Shown here in pieces: positions 8,621-18,907 of a stretch of DNA of 64,000 bases. The notes beneath the pieces were generated by a model, which saw nothing but the letters and a program-made list of their open reading frames with translations, was not told the DNA's origin and ran no database searches. The stretch covers positions 62,001 through 126,000 of the forward strand of contig NZ_NQKY01000003.1 of assembly GCF_002252675.1 (NCBI RefSeq), given 5' to 3'. Within the stretch, counting starts at the first letter, position 1. The number at the start of each line of letters is the position of its first letter. The translations under genes and the position numbers were made by a program. This stretch comes from Synechococcus sp. BO 8801. Its GTDB lineage: Bacteria > Cyanobacteriota > Cyanobacteriia > PCC-6307 > Cyanobiaceae.

Positions 8621-9625
8621 GTGGATCGCACTCTTATCCAGGAACTGCTCGAAGTCGTCGAGCAGGCCGCCATCGCCTCTGCCCGCCTGACCGGGCTCGG
8701 CAAGAAGGACGAAGCCGATGCGGCCGCCGTCGAGGCGATGCGCACCCGCATGGGCAGCATTGCCATGCAGGGCCGGATCGTCATCGGGGAAGGGGAGCGC
8801 GATGAAGCCCCCATGCTTTACATCGGCGAGGAAGTCGGCAGCGGCACCGGCCCCGGCGTCGACTTCGCCGTCGACCCCTGCGAAGGCACCAACCTCTGTG
8901 CCAACGCCCAGGACGGCTCGATGGCCGTGCTGGCCGCCAGCGACCGCGGCGGCCTGTTCTATGCCCCCGACTTCTACATGAAGAAGCTGGCGGCGCCGCC
9001 GGCCGCCAAGGGCAAGGTGGACATCCGCAAGAGCGCCACCGAGAACATCGCCATCCTGAGCGAGTGCCTCGGCATCCCCGCCAGCGACCTCACCATCGTG
9101 GTGATGGACCGCGCCCGCCACAAGGCCCTGATCGCCGAGATCCGCGCCACCGGCGCCCGCGTCAAGCCGATCAGCGACGGTGACGTGCAGGCCGCCATCG
9201 CCTGCGGCTTCGCCGGCACCGGCACCCACTGCCTGATGGGCATCGGCGCCGCCCCCGAGGGTGTGATCTCCGCCGCCGCCCTGCGGGCCCTCGGCGGCCA
9301 CTTCCAGGGCCAGCTGGTGTACGACCCCGCCATCGCCCAGACCAGCGAGTGGGCCGACTACACCAAGGAGGGCAACATCGCCCGCCTCAACGAGATGGGC
9401 ATCACCGACGTCGACAAGGTCTATGAGGCCGAGGAGCTCGCCTCCGGCGAGAACGTGGTCTTCGCCGGCAGCGGCATCACCCCCGGCCTGCTGTTCAAGG
9501 GCGTGGTCTTCGAGGCCGACTGCACCCGCACCAGCAGCCTGATCATCAGCACCCTCGACCGCAGCGCCCGCTTCACCGATACGGTGCATATCAAGGAGGG
9601 CGCCAAGAGCATCGCCCTGCGCTGA
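8621..9625 (+). CDS. glpX: Class II fructose-1,6-/sedoheptulose-1,7-bisphosphatase
   Basis: Dephosphorylates FBP and SBP in the Calvin cycle; cyanobacteria use this GlpX-type bifunctional enzyme. The 334 residues match the family. Metal and substrate motifs include [39 protein letters not shown] and the C-terminal [21 protein letters not shown] at 8621 is the best start, since the protein begins [18 protein letters not shown] in register with homologues. It heads a run with hemA (34-bp gap), glgC, gnd and pgl. Divergent rpe shares the upstream region. Confidence 0.96.
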   Translation: MDRTLIQELLEVVEQAAIASARLTGLGKKDEADAAAVEAMRTRMGSIAMQGRIVIGEGERDEAPMLYIGEEVGSGTGPGVDFAVDPCEGTNLCANAQDGSMAVLAASDRGGLFYAPDFYMKKLAAPPAAKGKVDIRKSATENIAILSECLGIPASDLTIVVMDRARHKALIAEIRATGARVKPISDGDVQAAIACGFAGTGTHCLMGIGAAPEGVISAAALRALGGHFQGQLVYDPAIAQTSEWADYTKEGNIARLNEMGITDVDKVYEAEELASGENVVFAGSGITPGLLFKGVVFEADCTRTSSLIISTLDRSARFTDTVHIKEGAKSIALR

Positions 9626-9659
9626 TCCCACCAGAGTCCGGACCTCGGAGCCCGCCTCC

Positions 9660-10970
9660 ATGCACATCGCCGTCGTCGGTCTGAGCCATCGCACGGCTCC
9701 GGTGGAAATCCGCGAGCGCCTGAGCATCCCCGAGCAGACCATGGAGGATTCCCTCCAGCGGCTGCGGGCGGATGAGCAGGTGATCGAGGCCTCGATCCTG
9801 AGCACCTGCAACCGGCTGGAGATCTACACGCTCCTGCGCCATCCCGAACAGGGCATCACGGCCGTCGGCGACTTCCTCAGCCGGCAGTCCGGCCTGGCGG
9901 TGGAGGAGCTGCGTCCCCATCTGTTCACCTACCACCACGAGGAGGCCGTGGGCCACCTGCTGCGGGTGGCCGCCGGGCTCGACAGCCTGGTGCTGGGGGA
10001 GGGTCAGATCCTCTCCCAGGTGAAGAAGATGGTGCGCCTCGGCCAGGAGCACCGCTCCGTGGGCCCGATCCTCAACCGCCTGCTCAACCAGGCGGTGAGC
10101 ACCGGCAAGCGGGTGCGCACCGAGACCAACCTGGGCACCGGGGCGGTGTCGATCAGCTCGGCGGCCGTCGAGCTGGCCCAGCTGAAGGTGGGCCAGGCCC
10201 GGGGCACCGATGATCTGGTGCCGCTCGACCAGGAGCAGGTGGCGGTGGTGGGGGCGGGCCGCATGGCCCGGCTGCTGCTGCAGCACCTGCAGGCCAAGGG
10301 CTGCCGGGGGGTGGTGGTGCTCAACCGCACCGTCGCCCGGGCCGAGGCCCTGGCGGCCGATTTCCCCGCCCTGCCCGTGCAGTGCCGTCCCCTGGACGAC
10401 CTCGACCACTGCCTGAGCACCTGCTCGCTGGTCTTCACCAGCACCGGCGCCGAGGAGCCGATCATCACGGCCCGGCGGCTGGAGGGGCTCAACCGCCGCT
10501 CCAGCCTGATGCTCATCGATATCGGTGTGCCCCGCAACATCAGCGCCGATGCGGCCGAACTCCAGGGTGTCGACAGTTTCGACGTCGACGATCTCCAGGA
10601 GGTGGTGGCCCGCAACCAGGAGGCCCGCCGGGAGATGGCCGCCGAGGCCGAGGGGCTGCTGGCCGAGGAGGCCAGGCTGTTCCTGGAATGGTGGGATGGC
10701 CTCGAGGCGGTGCCCCTGGTCAACCGGCTGCGTCTCCAGCTGGAGGACATCCGGGAGCAGGAGCTGCAGAAGGCCCTCAGCCGCATGGGCCCGGACCTTT
10801 CCGCCCGGGAGCGGAAGGTGGTCGAAGCCCTCAGCAAGGGGATCATCAACAAGATCCTGCACACGCCCGTCACCCGGCTGCGCGCCCCCCAGCCCCGCCA
10901 GCAGCGGCGCGCGGCCATGGGGGTGCTGCAGGACCTCTTCGAGCTTCACGACGACCCGCCGGAGGCCTGA
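9660..10970 (+). CDS. hemA: Glutamyl-tRNA reductase
   Basis: Reduces glutamyl-tRNA(Glu) to glutamate-1-semialdehyde with NADPH, the committed step of tetrapyrrole synthesis for chlorophyll, bilins, heme and corrinoids. It has 436 residues, the usual length. The catalytic Cys50 is in [10 protein letters not shown], the tRNA/substrate region includes [17 protein letters not shown], and the NADPH-binding motif is [17 protein letters not shown] near 190-210. The C-terminal dimerisation helices end with the typical PVTRLRAP segment. It lies downstream of glpX with a 34-bp gap and is probably co-transcribed. Confidence 0.97.
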   Translation: MHIAVVGLSHRTAPVEIRERLSIPEQTMEDSLQRLRADEQVIEASILSTCNRLEIYTLLRHPEQGITAVGDFLSRQSGLAVEELRPHLFTYHHEEAVGHLLRVAAGLDSLVLGEGQILSQVKKMVRLGQEHRSVGPILNRLLNQAVSTGKRVRTETNLGTGAVSISSAAVELAQLKVGQARGTDDLVPLDQEQVAVVGAGRMARLLLQHLQAKGCRGVVVLNRTVARAEALAADFPALPVQCRPLDDLDHCLSTCSLVFTSTGAEEPIITARRLEGLNRRSSLMLIDIGVPRNISADAAELQGVDSFDVDDLQEVVARNQEARREMAAEAEGLLAEEARLFLEWWDGLEAVPLVNRLRLQLEDIREQELQKALSRMGPDLSARERKVVEALSKGIINKILHTPVTRLRAPQPRQQRRAAMGVLQDLFELHDDPPEA

Positions 10971-11117
10971 GCCCCGCCCCCCGGGAGGGTCCCCGCTTCA
11001 CCGGCTCCAGCACCCCATTTCACTGCAACGGAACATGAACCGAGAAGCAGCAGCGCGGCGCTCCGCGTCACCACGCTCCAGTACGGTCTGGCCAGCCAAG
11101 GACCGAGGACTGGGCTC

Positions 11118-12413
11118 ATGAAACGCGTTCTGGCCATCATCCTGGGAGGCGGTGCGGGAACGCGTCTCTACCCCCTCACCAAGATGCGGGCGAAGCCCGC
11201 CGTTCCCCTCGCCGGGAAATACCGACTGATCGATATTCCCATCAGCAACTGCATCAACTCGGAGATCAACAAGATCTACGTGCTGACGCAGTTCAACAGC
11301 GCCTCGCTCAACCGTCACCTGACGATGAGCTACAACCTCTCCTCCGGCTTCGGCCAGGGCTTCGTGGAGGTGCTGGCCGCCCAGCAGACCCCCGACAGCC
11401 CCAGCTGGTTCGAAGGCACCGCTGATGCGGTGCGCAAGTACCAGTGGCTGTTCCAGGAGTGGGACGTGGACCACGTCCTGATCCTCTCCGGTGACCAGCT
11501 CTACCGGATGGACTACAGCAAGTTCGTCCAGCACCACATCGACTGCGGCGCCCAACTGACCGTGGGTGCCCTGCCGGTGGATGCGGCCCAGGCTGAGGGC
11601 TTCGGACTGATGCGCACCTCCTCCGACGGCCGGATCCTGGAGTTCAGCGAGAAGCCCAAGGGCGACGCCCTGGAGGCCATGCGGGTCAACACCGAGAGCC
11701 TCGGCCTCTCCGCCGAGGAGGCCGCCAAGCGGCCCTATCTCGCGTCGATGGGGATCTACGTCTTCAACCGCAACACCCTGTTCGACCTGCTGGCCAGCCA
11801 TCCGGAGGCCACCGATTTCGGCAAGGAGATCATCCCCGCCTCCCTCGGCCGGGGGGACCACCTGCAGACCTTCCTCTTCGACGACTACTGGGAGGACATC
11901 GGCACGATCGGGGCGTTCTACGAGGCCAACCTGGCCCTCACCGACCAGCCCAACCCGGCCTTCTCCTTCTACGACGAGAAGTTCCCCATCTACACCCGGC
12001 CCCGCTACCTGCCCCCCAGCAAGCTGCAGGACGCCCAGGTGACCCAGTCGATCATCGGCGAAGGATCCCTGCTCAAGGCCTGCAGCATCCACCACTGCGT
12101 GCTTGGCGTGCGCTCCCGGGTCGAAGACGAGGTGGTGCTCCAGGACACCCTGCTGATGGGGGCCGACTTCTTCGAATCCTCCGAGGAACGGCTGGTGCTG
12201 CGCGAGCGGGGCGGCACCCCGATCGGCGTGGGCCGGGGCACCACGGTGAAGGGGGCGATCCTCGACAAGAACGTGCGCATCGGCCGCGACGTCACCATCG
12301 TCAACAAGGACCGGGTGGAGGAGGCCGACCGGCCGGAGCTCAACTTCTATATCCGCAACGGCATCGTCGTGGTGGTGAAGAACGGCACCATCGCCGACGG
12401 CACCGTCATCTGA
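11118..12413 (+). CDS. glgC: Glucose-1-phosphate adenylyltransferase
   Basis: Makes ADP-glucose for glycogen synthesis, the main carbon sink in cyanobacteria. The 431 residues match cyanobacterial GlgC. The N-terminus carries the nucleotide-binding loop [18 protein letters not shown] and the effector-linked segment [16 protein letters not shown]; the glucose-1-phosphate region is EFSEKPKG. The C-terminal left-handed beta-helix is visible as repeated hydrophobic turns. The ATG at 11118 is the only good start. It follows hemA by 147 bp, enough for its own promoter, though none is clear. Confidence 0.97.
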   Translation: MKRVLAIILGGGAGTRLYPLTKMRAKPAVPLAGKYRLIDIPISNCINSEINKIYVLTQFNSASLNRHLTMSYNLSSGFGQGFVEVLAAQQTPDSPSWFEGTADAVRKYQWLFQEWDVDHVLILSGDQLYRMDYSKFVQHHIDCGAQLTVGALPVDAAQAEGFGLMRTSSDGRILEFSEKPKGDALEAMRVNTESLGLSAEEAAKRPYLASMGIYVFNRNTLFDLLASHPEATDFGKEIIPASLGRGDHLQTFLFDDYWEDIGTIGAFYEANLALTDQPNPAFSFYDEKFPIYTRPRYLPPSKLQDAQVTQSIIGEGSLLKACSIHHCVLGVRSRVEDEVVLQDTLLMGADFFESSEERLVLRERGGTPIGVGRGTTVKGAILDKNVRIGRDVTIVNKDRVEEADRPELNFYIRNGIVVVVKNGTIADGTVI

Positions 12414-12525
12414 GGCCCGCCCCGGGGGAGGGCTGGGCCAGCAGTTGCTGACATCCCCCCCCGGGACACCGACGCTCCGCCGACCGCTGGCCACAGTGGC
12501 GAGGAAGCAAGACATCCACGCTCCT

Positions 12526-13944
12526 ATGGGCAAGGCGCATTTCGGACTCATCGGCCTCGGCGTGATGGGTGAGAATCTGGTCCTCAACGCCGAGAGAAAC
12601 GGCTTCTCGAGCGTCGTCTACAACCGGACCTACGCCAAGACCGAGGAGTTCCTTGCCGGACGCGGCGCCGGCAAGGACATCGTGGGAGCGGCCAGCCTCG
12701 AGGAGTTCGTGGCGGCGCTGGAGCGGCCCCGCCGCATCCTGATGATGGTGAAGGCGGGCGATCCGGTGGATGCCACCATCGCCAGCATCTCGCCGCTGCT
12801 CGAGGAAGGCGATCTGCTGATCGACGGCGGCAACTCCCTCTACACCGACACCGAGCGACGGGTGAAGGAGTTGGAGAGCAAGAGCTTCGGCTACATCGGC
12901 ATGGGCGTCTCCGGTGGCGCCAAGGGGGCCCTGGAGGGGCCGAGCATGATGCCCGGCGGCACCAAGGCGGCCTACGACGCCATCGAGAGCCTGGTCACCA
13001 AGATGGCCGCCCAGGTGGAGGACGGCCCCTGCGTCACCTACATCGGCCCCGGCGGCGCCGGCCACTTCGTCAAGACCGTCCATAACGGCATCGAGTACGG
13101 CATCGAGCAGATCCTGGCCGAGGCCTACGACCTGATGAAGCGCATCGGCGGCCTCGATGGCGACGCCATGGCCGACGTGCTGGGGGGCTGGAACCAGACC
13201 GAAGAGCTGGCCTCCTTCCTGGTGGAGATCACCGAGGTGTGCCTGCGCACCAAGGATCCCGAAAGCGGCGGTGACCTGGTGGAGCTGATCGTCGATGCCG
13301 CCGGCCAGAAGGGCACCGGCCTGTGGACCGTGGTCAGCGCCCTGGAGATGGGGGTGCCCGTGCCCACCATCTACGCCGCCCTCAACGCCCGCGTGCTGAG
13401 CTCCCTGCGCAGCGAGCGGATGGCCGCCGAAGCGGTGCTGCACGCCCCCGCCCCCCACAGCTTCCCCCTCGGGGAGCCGGCCACCGGCATGGCGCCGCTG
13501 CGGGATGCCTGCATCCTGGCCTGCATCGCCAGCTACGGCCAGGGCATGGCCCTGCTGCAGGAGGCCTCCAAACTCCACGACTACAACCTCGACTTCTCGG
13601 CCATCGGCCAGATCTGGAAGGGGGGCTGCATCATCCGGGCCCGGCTGCTGCAACGCATCCAGGACGCCTACGGCGCCGATCCCTCCCTGCCCAACCTGAT
13701 GCTCGATCCCTGGTTCGCCGCCCAGGTCAACCAGCGCCTGGCCGGCCTGCGCCAGGTGGTGGCTGGGGCCGCCCTGGCGGGCATCCCCGTGCCCTGCCTC
13801 AGCAGCACCCTCGACTACATCGACAGCTACCGCACCGGCCGCCTGCCCCAGAACCTGGTGCAGGCCATGCGCGACTGCTTCGGCTCCCATACTTATGAGC
13901 GCACGGACCGCCCCGGCGCGTTCCACACCGAGTGGCTCGTTTGA
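12526..13944 (+). CDS. gnd: 6-phosphogluconate dehydrogenase, decarboxylating
   Basis: Oxidative pentose phosphate enzyme converting 6-phosphogluconate to ribulose 5-phosphate with NADPH formation. From ATG at 12526 it has 472 residues. The Rossmann motif GLGVMGENLVLN begins at residue 9, followed by the substrate motifs GVSGGAKGALEGPSMMPGG and GGAGHFVKTVHNGIEYG with the catalytic Lys and His-Asn. An in-frame extension upstream to 12445 lacks family similarity and was not used. Its TGA overlaps the TTG start candidate of pgl, so the two pathway enzymes are probably translationally coupled. Confidence 0.97.
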   Translation: MGKAHFGLIGLGVMGENLVLNAERNGFSSVVYNRTYAKTEEFLAGRGAGKDIVGAASLEEFVAALERPRRILMMVKAGDPVDATIASISPLLEEGDLLIDGGNSLYTDTERRVKELESKSFGYIGMGVSGGAKGALEGPSMMPGGTKAAYDAIESLVTKMAAQVEDGPCVTYIGPGGAGHFVKTVHNGIEYGIEQILAEAYDLMKRIGGLDGDAMADVLGGWNQTEELASFLVEITEVCLRTKDPESGGDLVELIVDAAGQKGTGLWTVVSALEMGVPVPTIYAALNARVLSSLRSERMAAEAVLHAPAPHSFPLGEPATGMAPLRDACILACIASYGQGMALLQEASKLHDYNLDFSAIGQIWKGGCIIRARLLQRIQDAYGADPSLPNLMLDPWFAAQVNQRLAGLRQVVAGAALAGIPVPCLSSTLDYIDSYRTGRLPQNLVQAMRDCFGSHTYERTDRPGAFHTEWLV

Positions 13945-14672
13945 CCGAACCCAGCACGCGCTATCAGCTGATCGTCGCCACCAGCCCGGAAGATCTGGCC
14001 CGCCAGGCGGCGGAGCAGATCGCTTCCGGCATCGATCTGGCCCTGGCGGAGCGGGACCGGGCCCAGATCGCCCTGGCCGGGGGGGAGACCCCCCGGGCGG
14101 CCTACGCCCGGCTGGCCGAGGAACACCTGCCCTGGGAGCGGGTCGATGTGCTGCTGGGGGATGAGCGCTGGGTGCCGGCCGACGACCCCTCCAGCAATGC
14201 CCGCATGCTGCGGGAAACCCTGCTGGCCCAATCGCCGGCCAGCCGTGCCCGTTTCCACCCGGTGCCCACCGACCGCCCCACCCCGCAGGCCAGCGCCGAG
14301 GCCTACGCCTCCGAGCTGGCGGTCCTCTGTCCCGGCGTCCTGCCCCGCTTCGACGTGCTGCTGCTGGGCCTGGGCGACGACGGCCACACCGCCTCCCTGT
14401 TCCCCGGCACGGCGGCCCCCGGTGTCAGCGATCGCCCGGTCACCATCGGCGAGGGCAAGGGCCTGCCCCGCATCACCCTCACCGCGCCGGTGCTCTCGGC
14501 CGCCCGCCGGGTGATCTTCCTGGTCAGCGGCGCCGGCAAGCGCCAGGCGCTCGCCCGGCTGCTCGACCCGAGTGAGCCCGCCGAGCGCACCCCCGCCCGG
14601 CTGGTGCGGCCGGCCGGCGTGGTGGTGATCCTGGCCGATGCCGCCGCCGCCGCCGACCTCCCCGGCGCCTGA
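13941..14672 (+). CDS. pgl: 6-phosphogluconolactonase
   Basis: Hydrolyses 6-phosphogluconolactone, the step just before Gnd. From TTG at 13941, which lies in the TTGA overlap with the gnd stop, it has 243 residues; GTG at 13932 is a slightly longer alternative. The SugarP_isomerase/DevB fold is shown by IALAGGETPRAAYARLAEE, the phosphate and catalytic region LLGDERWVPADDPSSNARM, and LLLGLGDDGHTASLFPGT near the middle. Pairing with gnd gives two successive enzymes of the oxidative pentose phosphate route in one coupled unit. Confidence 0.94.
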   Translation: MTEPSTRYQLIVATSPEDLARQAAEQIASGIDLALAERDRAQIALAGGETPRAAYARLAEEHLPWERVDVLLGDERWVPADDPSSNARMLRETLLAQSPASRARFHPVPTDRPTPQASAEAYASELAVLCPGVLPRFDVLLLGLGDDGHTASLFPGTAAPGVSDRPVTIGEGKGLPRITLTAPVLSAARRVIFLVSGAGKRQALARLLDPSEPAERTPARLVRPAGVVVILADAAAAADLPGA

Positions 14673-14680
14673 GGACTCCC

Positions 14681-15235
14681 ATGCAGGTGATCCGCGGCGA
14701 TGGCTTCAGTGGTTGGCATGCCCTCAACGACACCGTCATGGGGGGGCGCAGTTCGGGGCTGTGCACGGTCAGCAGTCGCGGGCTGCGGCTGGAGGCGGAG
14801 GTGGTGGAGCAGGGCGGTGGTTTCGTCAGCTGCCGCTCGCCCATCTTTTCCCCTCCCCTCGATCTCTCGGAGCAGGCCGCCTTCGAGCTGGAGCTGCACG
14901 GCGACGGCCGCCACTACAAGCTGGCGGTGGCCTGCGCCGATGGGGTGGCGGGTCTCACCGAGATGATCCCCGGCGGTGTGCGCTGGGTGGCGAACTTCGC
15001 CACCGATCCCGATGGCCCCTGCCGGGTGCGGATCCCCTTCGCCCAGCTGCGGGCCTCGATCCGGGCCAAGCCTATCGAGGCCCTGCCCCTCGGCCTGCCC
15101 CTGCGCTTCGACGCCGAGCGGATCACCCGGCTGCAGATCCTGCATTCGAAGTTCGGCGACGACGGCTCCGCCAACCCGGGCTTCCGGGCCGGTCCGCTCA
15201 GCCTGGAGGTGATGGCGATCGATGCCGTCGCCTGA
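14681..15235 (+). CDS. CIA30 family protein
   Basis: Protein of 184 residues with the complex I intermediate-associated protein 30 domain (NDUFAF1-like, a galactose-binding jellyroll fold). In mitochondria this family assists complex I assembly; in cyanobacteria the role is not established. Family features are FSGWHALNDTVMGGRSSG at the start, FVSCRSPIF, and the C-terminal RITRLQILHSKFGDDGSANP. It begins 9 bp after pgl and overlaps the next small gene by 14 bp, so it is at the end of the gnd-pgl unit. A link to NDH-1 is possible but only by analogy. Confidence 0.82.
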   Translation: MQVIRGDGFSGWHALNDTVMGGRSSGLCTVSSRGLRLEAEVVEQGGGFVSCRSPIFSPPLDLSEQAAFELELHGDGRHYKLAVACADGVAGLTEMIPGGVRWVANFATDPDGPCRVRIPFAQLRASIRAKPIEALPLGLPLRFDAERITRLQILHSKFGDDGSANPGFRAGPLSLEVMAIDAVA

Positions 15236-15620
15236 GTCCTCCATCGGCAGCGCCAACACCGACCTCTGCCAGCTGGTGGCGGCGGCGGCCGATCTCTGCC
15301 GCAAGCCCCTGCGCCATGCAGTGGTGGGGGCAGTGCACGGGGACAGCCTGGATCTCTGCCTGCGGCTGGAGGCCCGCACACCCGAGGGCGAACGGGTGCC
15401 GGCGGAGGATCTGGAGCTGGAGATCTACCGCAGCGGTGAGGATCTCAACCTCACCCTGGCCTGGCGCCAGGGGGAGGACCACCCCCTGCTGTGGCAGGGC
15501 AGCCATCCGGTCTGGATGGATGGGGCCACGGGGCTGCGCTGCAGCTGCCCACCCCAGGGGGGGCCGCTGGAGGCCCTGGCCCGCCGCCTGCGGGCCCTGC
15601 TGCGGCCCGATCAGGGCTGA
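15222..15620 (+). CDS. Conserved hypothetical protein (132 aa)
   Basis: Not recognised as a named family. The 132-residue protein is soluble, acidic in the middle, and has no signal peptide or membrane segment. It starts at an ATG 14 bp inside the CIA30 gene, which suggests coupled translation. Codon use and GC content match neighbours. Its last 10 bp overlap the 3' end of the convergent CheB/CheR fusion gene, so no terminator fits between them. Homologues probably exist only in picocyanobacteria. Confidence 0.7.
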   Translation: MPSPESSIGSANTDLCQLVAAAADLCRKPLRHAVVGAVHGDSLDLCLRLEARTPEGERVPAEDLELEIYRSGEDLNLTLAWRQGEDHPLLWQGSHPVWMDGATGLRCSCPPQGGPLEALARRLRALLRPDQG

Positions 15621-18600
15621 GGCGAGGGCAGCACCATCAGCAGCGAGCCGGTCCCCATCGTGGAGGGCAGCGGCCAGAGCTCGACCCTGGCCTCCAGGGT
15701 GCGGCCATCCCGATGGCGGAGGGAAAAGGAGTCACTCACGAACAGCGGCCCATCGGCGGGCGCATCGCTGACCACGGGGGTCGTCGCCTCCTCCGGCAGC
15801 TGGCAGAACAGGGAGGCGGGTGACCCCACCAGGGTGTCGCGCTCGAAGCCGATCCGGCGGCACAGGCTGGCGTTGACCATCACCACCCGCTGGTTGCCAT
15901 CGAACACCGCCACCGAGAAGCTGGGACTGCGGATCAGGGTCTCGAACAGGACCGAGAGGTCGCGGCTATGTTCCTGGGCCTGGCGCTGCTGGGTGATGTC
16001 GGAGAGGGTGCCGACCACATAGCGATCCATCTCCTCGGTGAGCACCTTGGCGTTCTCCGTCACCCAGCGCTGCTCGCCATCGCGGCGGATGATCCGGTAC
16101 TGCACCGACCAGCCCCCCTGGGCCGGGTCACGGCTGGCCCAGACCCGATCCCGGTCCTCCGGAAAGATGGCGTCGTCGAGCAGCTCCGGACGGGCGAACA
16201 GCTCGGCCGGGCTCCAGCCCGTCAGGGGCAGGATGCGCTGGCTGGCATAGAGCAGCCGGTGGAGGTCGGCGTCCCGCTTCCACACCGCCTCTTCCAGGGC
16301 ATCGGTGAGGCTGGAGAAGGAATCGAGCGAGTCCTCAGCGGCCCGTCGCAGGGCCAGCAGTTCCGACACGTCGGTGAGGGTGACGATCGCTCCGAGCCGC
16401 TGCCCCTCCCGTTCCTGGTAGGGCAGCACCTGGGCCAGGTAGGCGATGTCCTCGTTGACCGCTTCGATGTTGCGCCGGGGAGCACCGCCGACCACCTCCG
16501 CCAGGGCCGACCGCAGTCCCGGCAGGGGCACCGTGGTGGGAATGCCCAGCAGGGGCCGTCCGATGTCATCCTCCACCAGGGCGAAGACCCGCACCGCCAG
16601 GGGGGTGAACCGGGTGATGCACAGCTCCCGGTCGACGATGACCATGCCCTGGTTGAGGGAGTTCTGGATGTTCTCCAGGTCGGTGCTGAGCGCCTGCAGG
16701 TCGGAGCTTCTGGCCCGCAGCTCCTGGTTGAGGGTCGCCAGTTCCTCGTTGGTGGCCTGCAGCTCCTCGTTGGAGGATTCCAGTTCTTCGTTGGAGGATT
16801 GCAGCTCCTCCGAGGAAGCCTGCAGTTCCTCGGCCGAAGCCTCCAGCTCCTCGTTGGCCTCCTCCAGATCCGAGAGGGAACGACGCAGGGTGTCGTGGCT
16901 GGTGAGCAGCTCTTTCTCCAGCCTGGCGATCTGCTGGTCGAAGTCCTGGTCGCGGATCAGCGGAATATCTGTGGAGGCCTGATCGGCGCCGTCGGGGGGT
17001 TCCCGCAGGAAGCTGAGCAGGGTCAGCACCCGCTCGTTGACCTGGAGGGGCCGGACCTCCAGCCGCAGGTTGATGGCGAAGTCCGGCAGGTGCAGCAGCC
17101 GGCTGCGGACCGGTTGGCGGTCGGTCCGCACGATCAGCAGCAGGGCGCGGGCCTCGGCCTGCAGTTCCGGCAGCAGGAAGGTGGTGGCGGCGGTGGAGAT
17201 CCGGCCCTCGGTGAGCCGGCAGAAGGGACTGACATCGCCGATCACCTCCACCAGTCCGTGGTTCTCATCGAGGATCACGCAGGGAGCGCAGGTGGTGCGG
17301 ACCAGCGCTTCGAGGGTGGCGACATGCTCCTCGACCACGGTCTCCCGCAGGATCGAGATCCTCCCGACCGGGCTGAACAGGGTCGGTTGGCGCTGGGAGG
17401 GCTGGATGGCCGGGGTGTAGCGGCTGAACTGGTGTTCCGCGGTGCGATGGAAGATGCGGTGCTCGGCGTTGGCCACATCGAAGCCCTCGGTCCTGTGGCC
17501 CAGCGACTCCGTGCGGCCGAGGAACAGCAGACCCGAGGGCAGCAGGCCGAAGCGGAACTGCGTCAGTACCCGGTCCTGCAGGGGCTGGGTGAAGTAGATG
17601 AGGGTGTTGCGGCTGGAGATCAGGTCCAGACGCGGGAAGGGCGGGTCGACGGCCACGTTGTGACGGGCGAAGACCACGCAGTTGCGCAGGGCCTCACAGA
17701 TCTGGACCTCGCCGTTGAACGGCAGCACGAAGCGTTCCCGCAGCGACTCCGGGATGGCCAGGCTGGAGGCGGCGGGATAGGTGGCCCGGCGCGCCACGGC
17801 CAGGCTGTCCTCGTCGAGATCGGTGCCGAAGATCTTGAGGTGATGGGTCAGGTCCTGGGGGTGGCCGAGCGCCTCGCTGAACAGCATGCCGATGGAATAG
17901 ACCTCTTCGCCGGTGGCGCAGCCCGGCACCCACACCCTCAGGCGGTCCTTGCGGGTGCGCTGGGCCACATAGTCCTTCAGGAGCTCGCCGAGGACCGCGA
18001 ACGACTCCGGGTCGCGGAAGAAGGAGGTCACGGTGACCAGCAGGTTGTGGACCAGGGCCGAGACCTCCCTGCTGTCCGCCGCCAGCAGCCGCAGGTACTC
18101 CTCCATGCTCTCCATCTGGCGGATCGCCATGCGGCGTGCCAGCTGACGCTGCAGGGTGGACGCCTTGTACTGGCCGAAGTCGATGCCGCTGTTGTGCAGC
18201 AGCAGCTCCAGGGCACTGGAGACGTTGAGGCCCCTGAGGTCGGGAGTGTTCAGCTCCACCCAGTCGCCGGCCGAGCCCATCAGCCCGGTGATGTGATGGG
18301 CGATGGCGGCCGGCTCGAGGACGAGGTCGGCCCCACCCAGGGCAACGGCGGCGGTGGGCATGGCGGCGAACCGGGCGCTCTCGGGCGTCTGGGCGATCGT
18401 GAGCCCACCGGCGGCCCGCACGGCCCGCAGGCCGCGGGCCCCGTCGGAGCCGGTGCCCGAGAGCACCACGGCGGCCCCATGGCCGTTCCAGTGCTCGGCG
18501 ACCGAATCGAACAGCCGGTCAACGCTGGGGCTGGGGCCGAAGCGGGGTTCGGGCGCCACCAGCCTTAACCGTTTCCCTTCCACACTGATGTCGTGGTTGG

Positions 18601-18907
18601 GGGGGCAGACGCTGACCGTGTCCGGCAGCAAGGCGGCCCCGTCGACCGCCTCGACCACCTGCAGCGCCGTGACCCGCGCCAGCAGCTCGACCATCAGGCT
18701 GCCGTGGTCGGGCGAGAGGTGCTGGGCCACCACATAGGCCACGCTGCCGCCGGGGGCAAGGTTGCCCAGAAGGGTCTGCAGGGCCTCCAGGCCGCCGGCC
18801 GAGGCCCCGATAGCCACCAGATGCATGCCGGCCTGTGAACCGGGGGACGTGGATGGCGCCGGGGAAGACTCCGCGTCACTGGATTCTTCCTTTGACATCG
18901 GCACCAT
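15611..18907 (-). CDS. CheB-CheR fusion protein with PAS domains
   Basis: Very large signalling protein (about 1,100 residues) fusing a chemotaxis methylesterase, a methyltransferase and sensor modules. Numbering from the longest frame (GTG 18919; ATGs at 18907 and 18898 are alternatives): CheB domain 30-210 with catalytic Ser40, His67 and Asp159; CheR domain about 220-490 with VTSFFRDPESF and SAM motif VPGCATGEEVY near 331; a coiled coil about 660-755 rich in repeated EELxxSNEEL heptads; then three PAS-like regions to the end. There is no histidine kinase or receiver domain, and no chemoreceptor or che gene nearby. The role is unknown. It flanks core genes as part of an apparent accessory block. 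Confidence 0.9.
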   Translation of the reverse strand: MVPMSKEESSDAESSPAPSTSPGSQAGMHLVAIGASAGGLEALQTLLGNLAPGGSVAYVVAQHLSPDHGSLMVELLARVTALQVVEAVDGAALLPDTVSVCPPNHDISVEGKRLRLVAPEPRFGPSPSVDRLFDSVAEHWNGHGAAVVLSGTGSDGARGLRAVRAAGGLTIAQTPESARFAAMPTAAVALGGADLVLEPAAIAHHITGLMGSAGDWVELNTPDLRGLNVSSALELLLHNSGIDFGQYKASTLQRQLARRMAIRQMESMEEYLRLLAADSREVSALVHNLLVTVTSFFRDPESFAVLGELLKDYVAQRTRKDRLRVWVPGCATGEEVYSIGMLFSEALGHPQDLTHHLKIFGTDLDEDSLAVARRATYPAASSLAIPESLRERFVLPFNGEVQICEALRNCVVFARHNVAVDPPFPRLDLISSRNTLIYFTQPLQDRVLTQFRFGLLPSGLLFLGRTESLGHRTEGFDVANAEHRIFHRTAEHQFSRYTPAIQPSQRQPTLFSPVGRISILRETVVEEHVATLEALVRTTCAPCVILDENHGLVEVIGDVSPFCRLTEGRISTAATTFLLPELQAEARALLLIVRTDRQPVRSRLLHLPDFAINLRLEVRPLQVNERVLTLLSFLREPPDGADQASTDIPLIRDQDFDQQIARLEKELLTSHDTLRRSLSDLEEANEELEASAEELQASSEELQSSNEELESSNEELQATNEELATLNQELRARSSDLQALSTDLENIQNSLNQGMVIVDRELCITRFTPLAVRVFALVEDDIGRPLLGIPTTVPLPGLRSALAEVVGGAPRRNIEAVNEDIAYLAQVLPYQEREGQRLGAIVTLTDVSELLALRRAAEDSLDSFSSLTDALEEAVWKRDADLHRLLYASQRILPLTGWSPAELFARPELLDDAIFPEDRDRVWASRDPAQGGWSVQYRIIRRDGEQRWVTENAKVLTEEMDRYVVGTLSDITQQRQAQEHSRDLSVLFETLIRSPSFSVAVFDGNQRVVMVNASLCRRIGFERDTLVGSPASLFCQLPEEATTPVVSDAPADGPLFVSDSFSLRHRDGRTLEARVELWPLPSTMGTGSLLMVLPSPQP
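16720..16873. repeat. Degenerate repeat encoding a coiled coil
   Basis: Imperfect repeats of a CTCCTCGTTGGAGGATTC-like unit inside the CheB-CheR gene. They encode heptads such as EELQSSNEELESSNEELQ in the linker between the CheR and PAS parts. The repeat is explained by the protein sequence. Confidence 0.7.

Noticed and set aside
12445-12525. N-terminal extension of gnd
   Set aside because: The extra 27 residues have no family similarity; the ATG at 12526 matches the usual start of Gnd.
16720-16873. Repeats considered as a CRISPR array
   Set aside because: No unique spacers; they encode heptads of a coiled coil.
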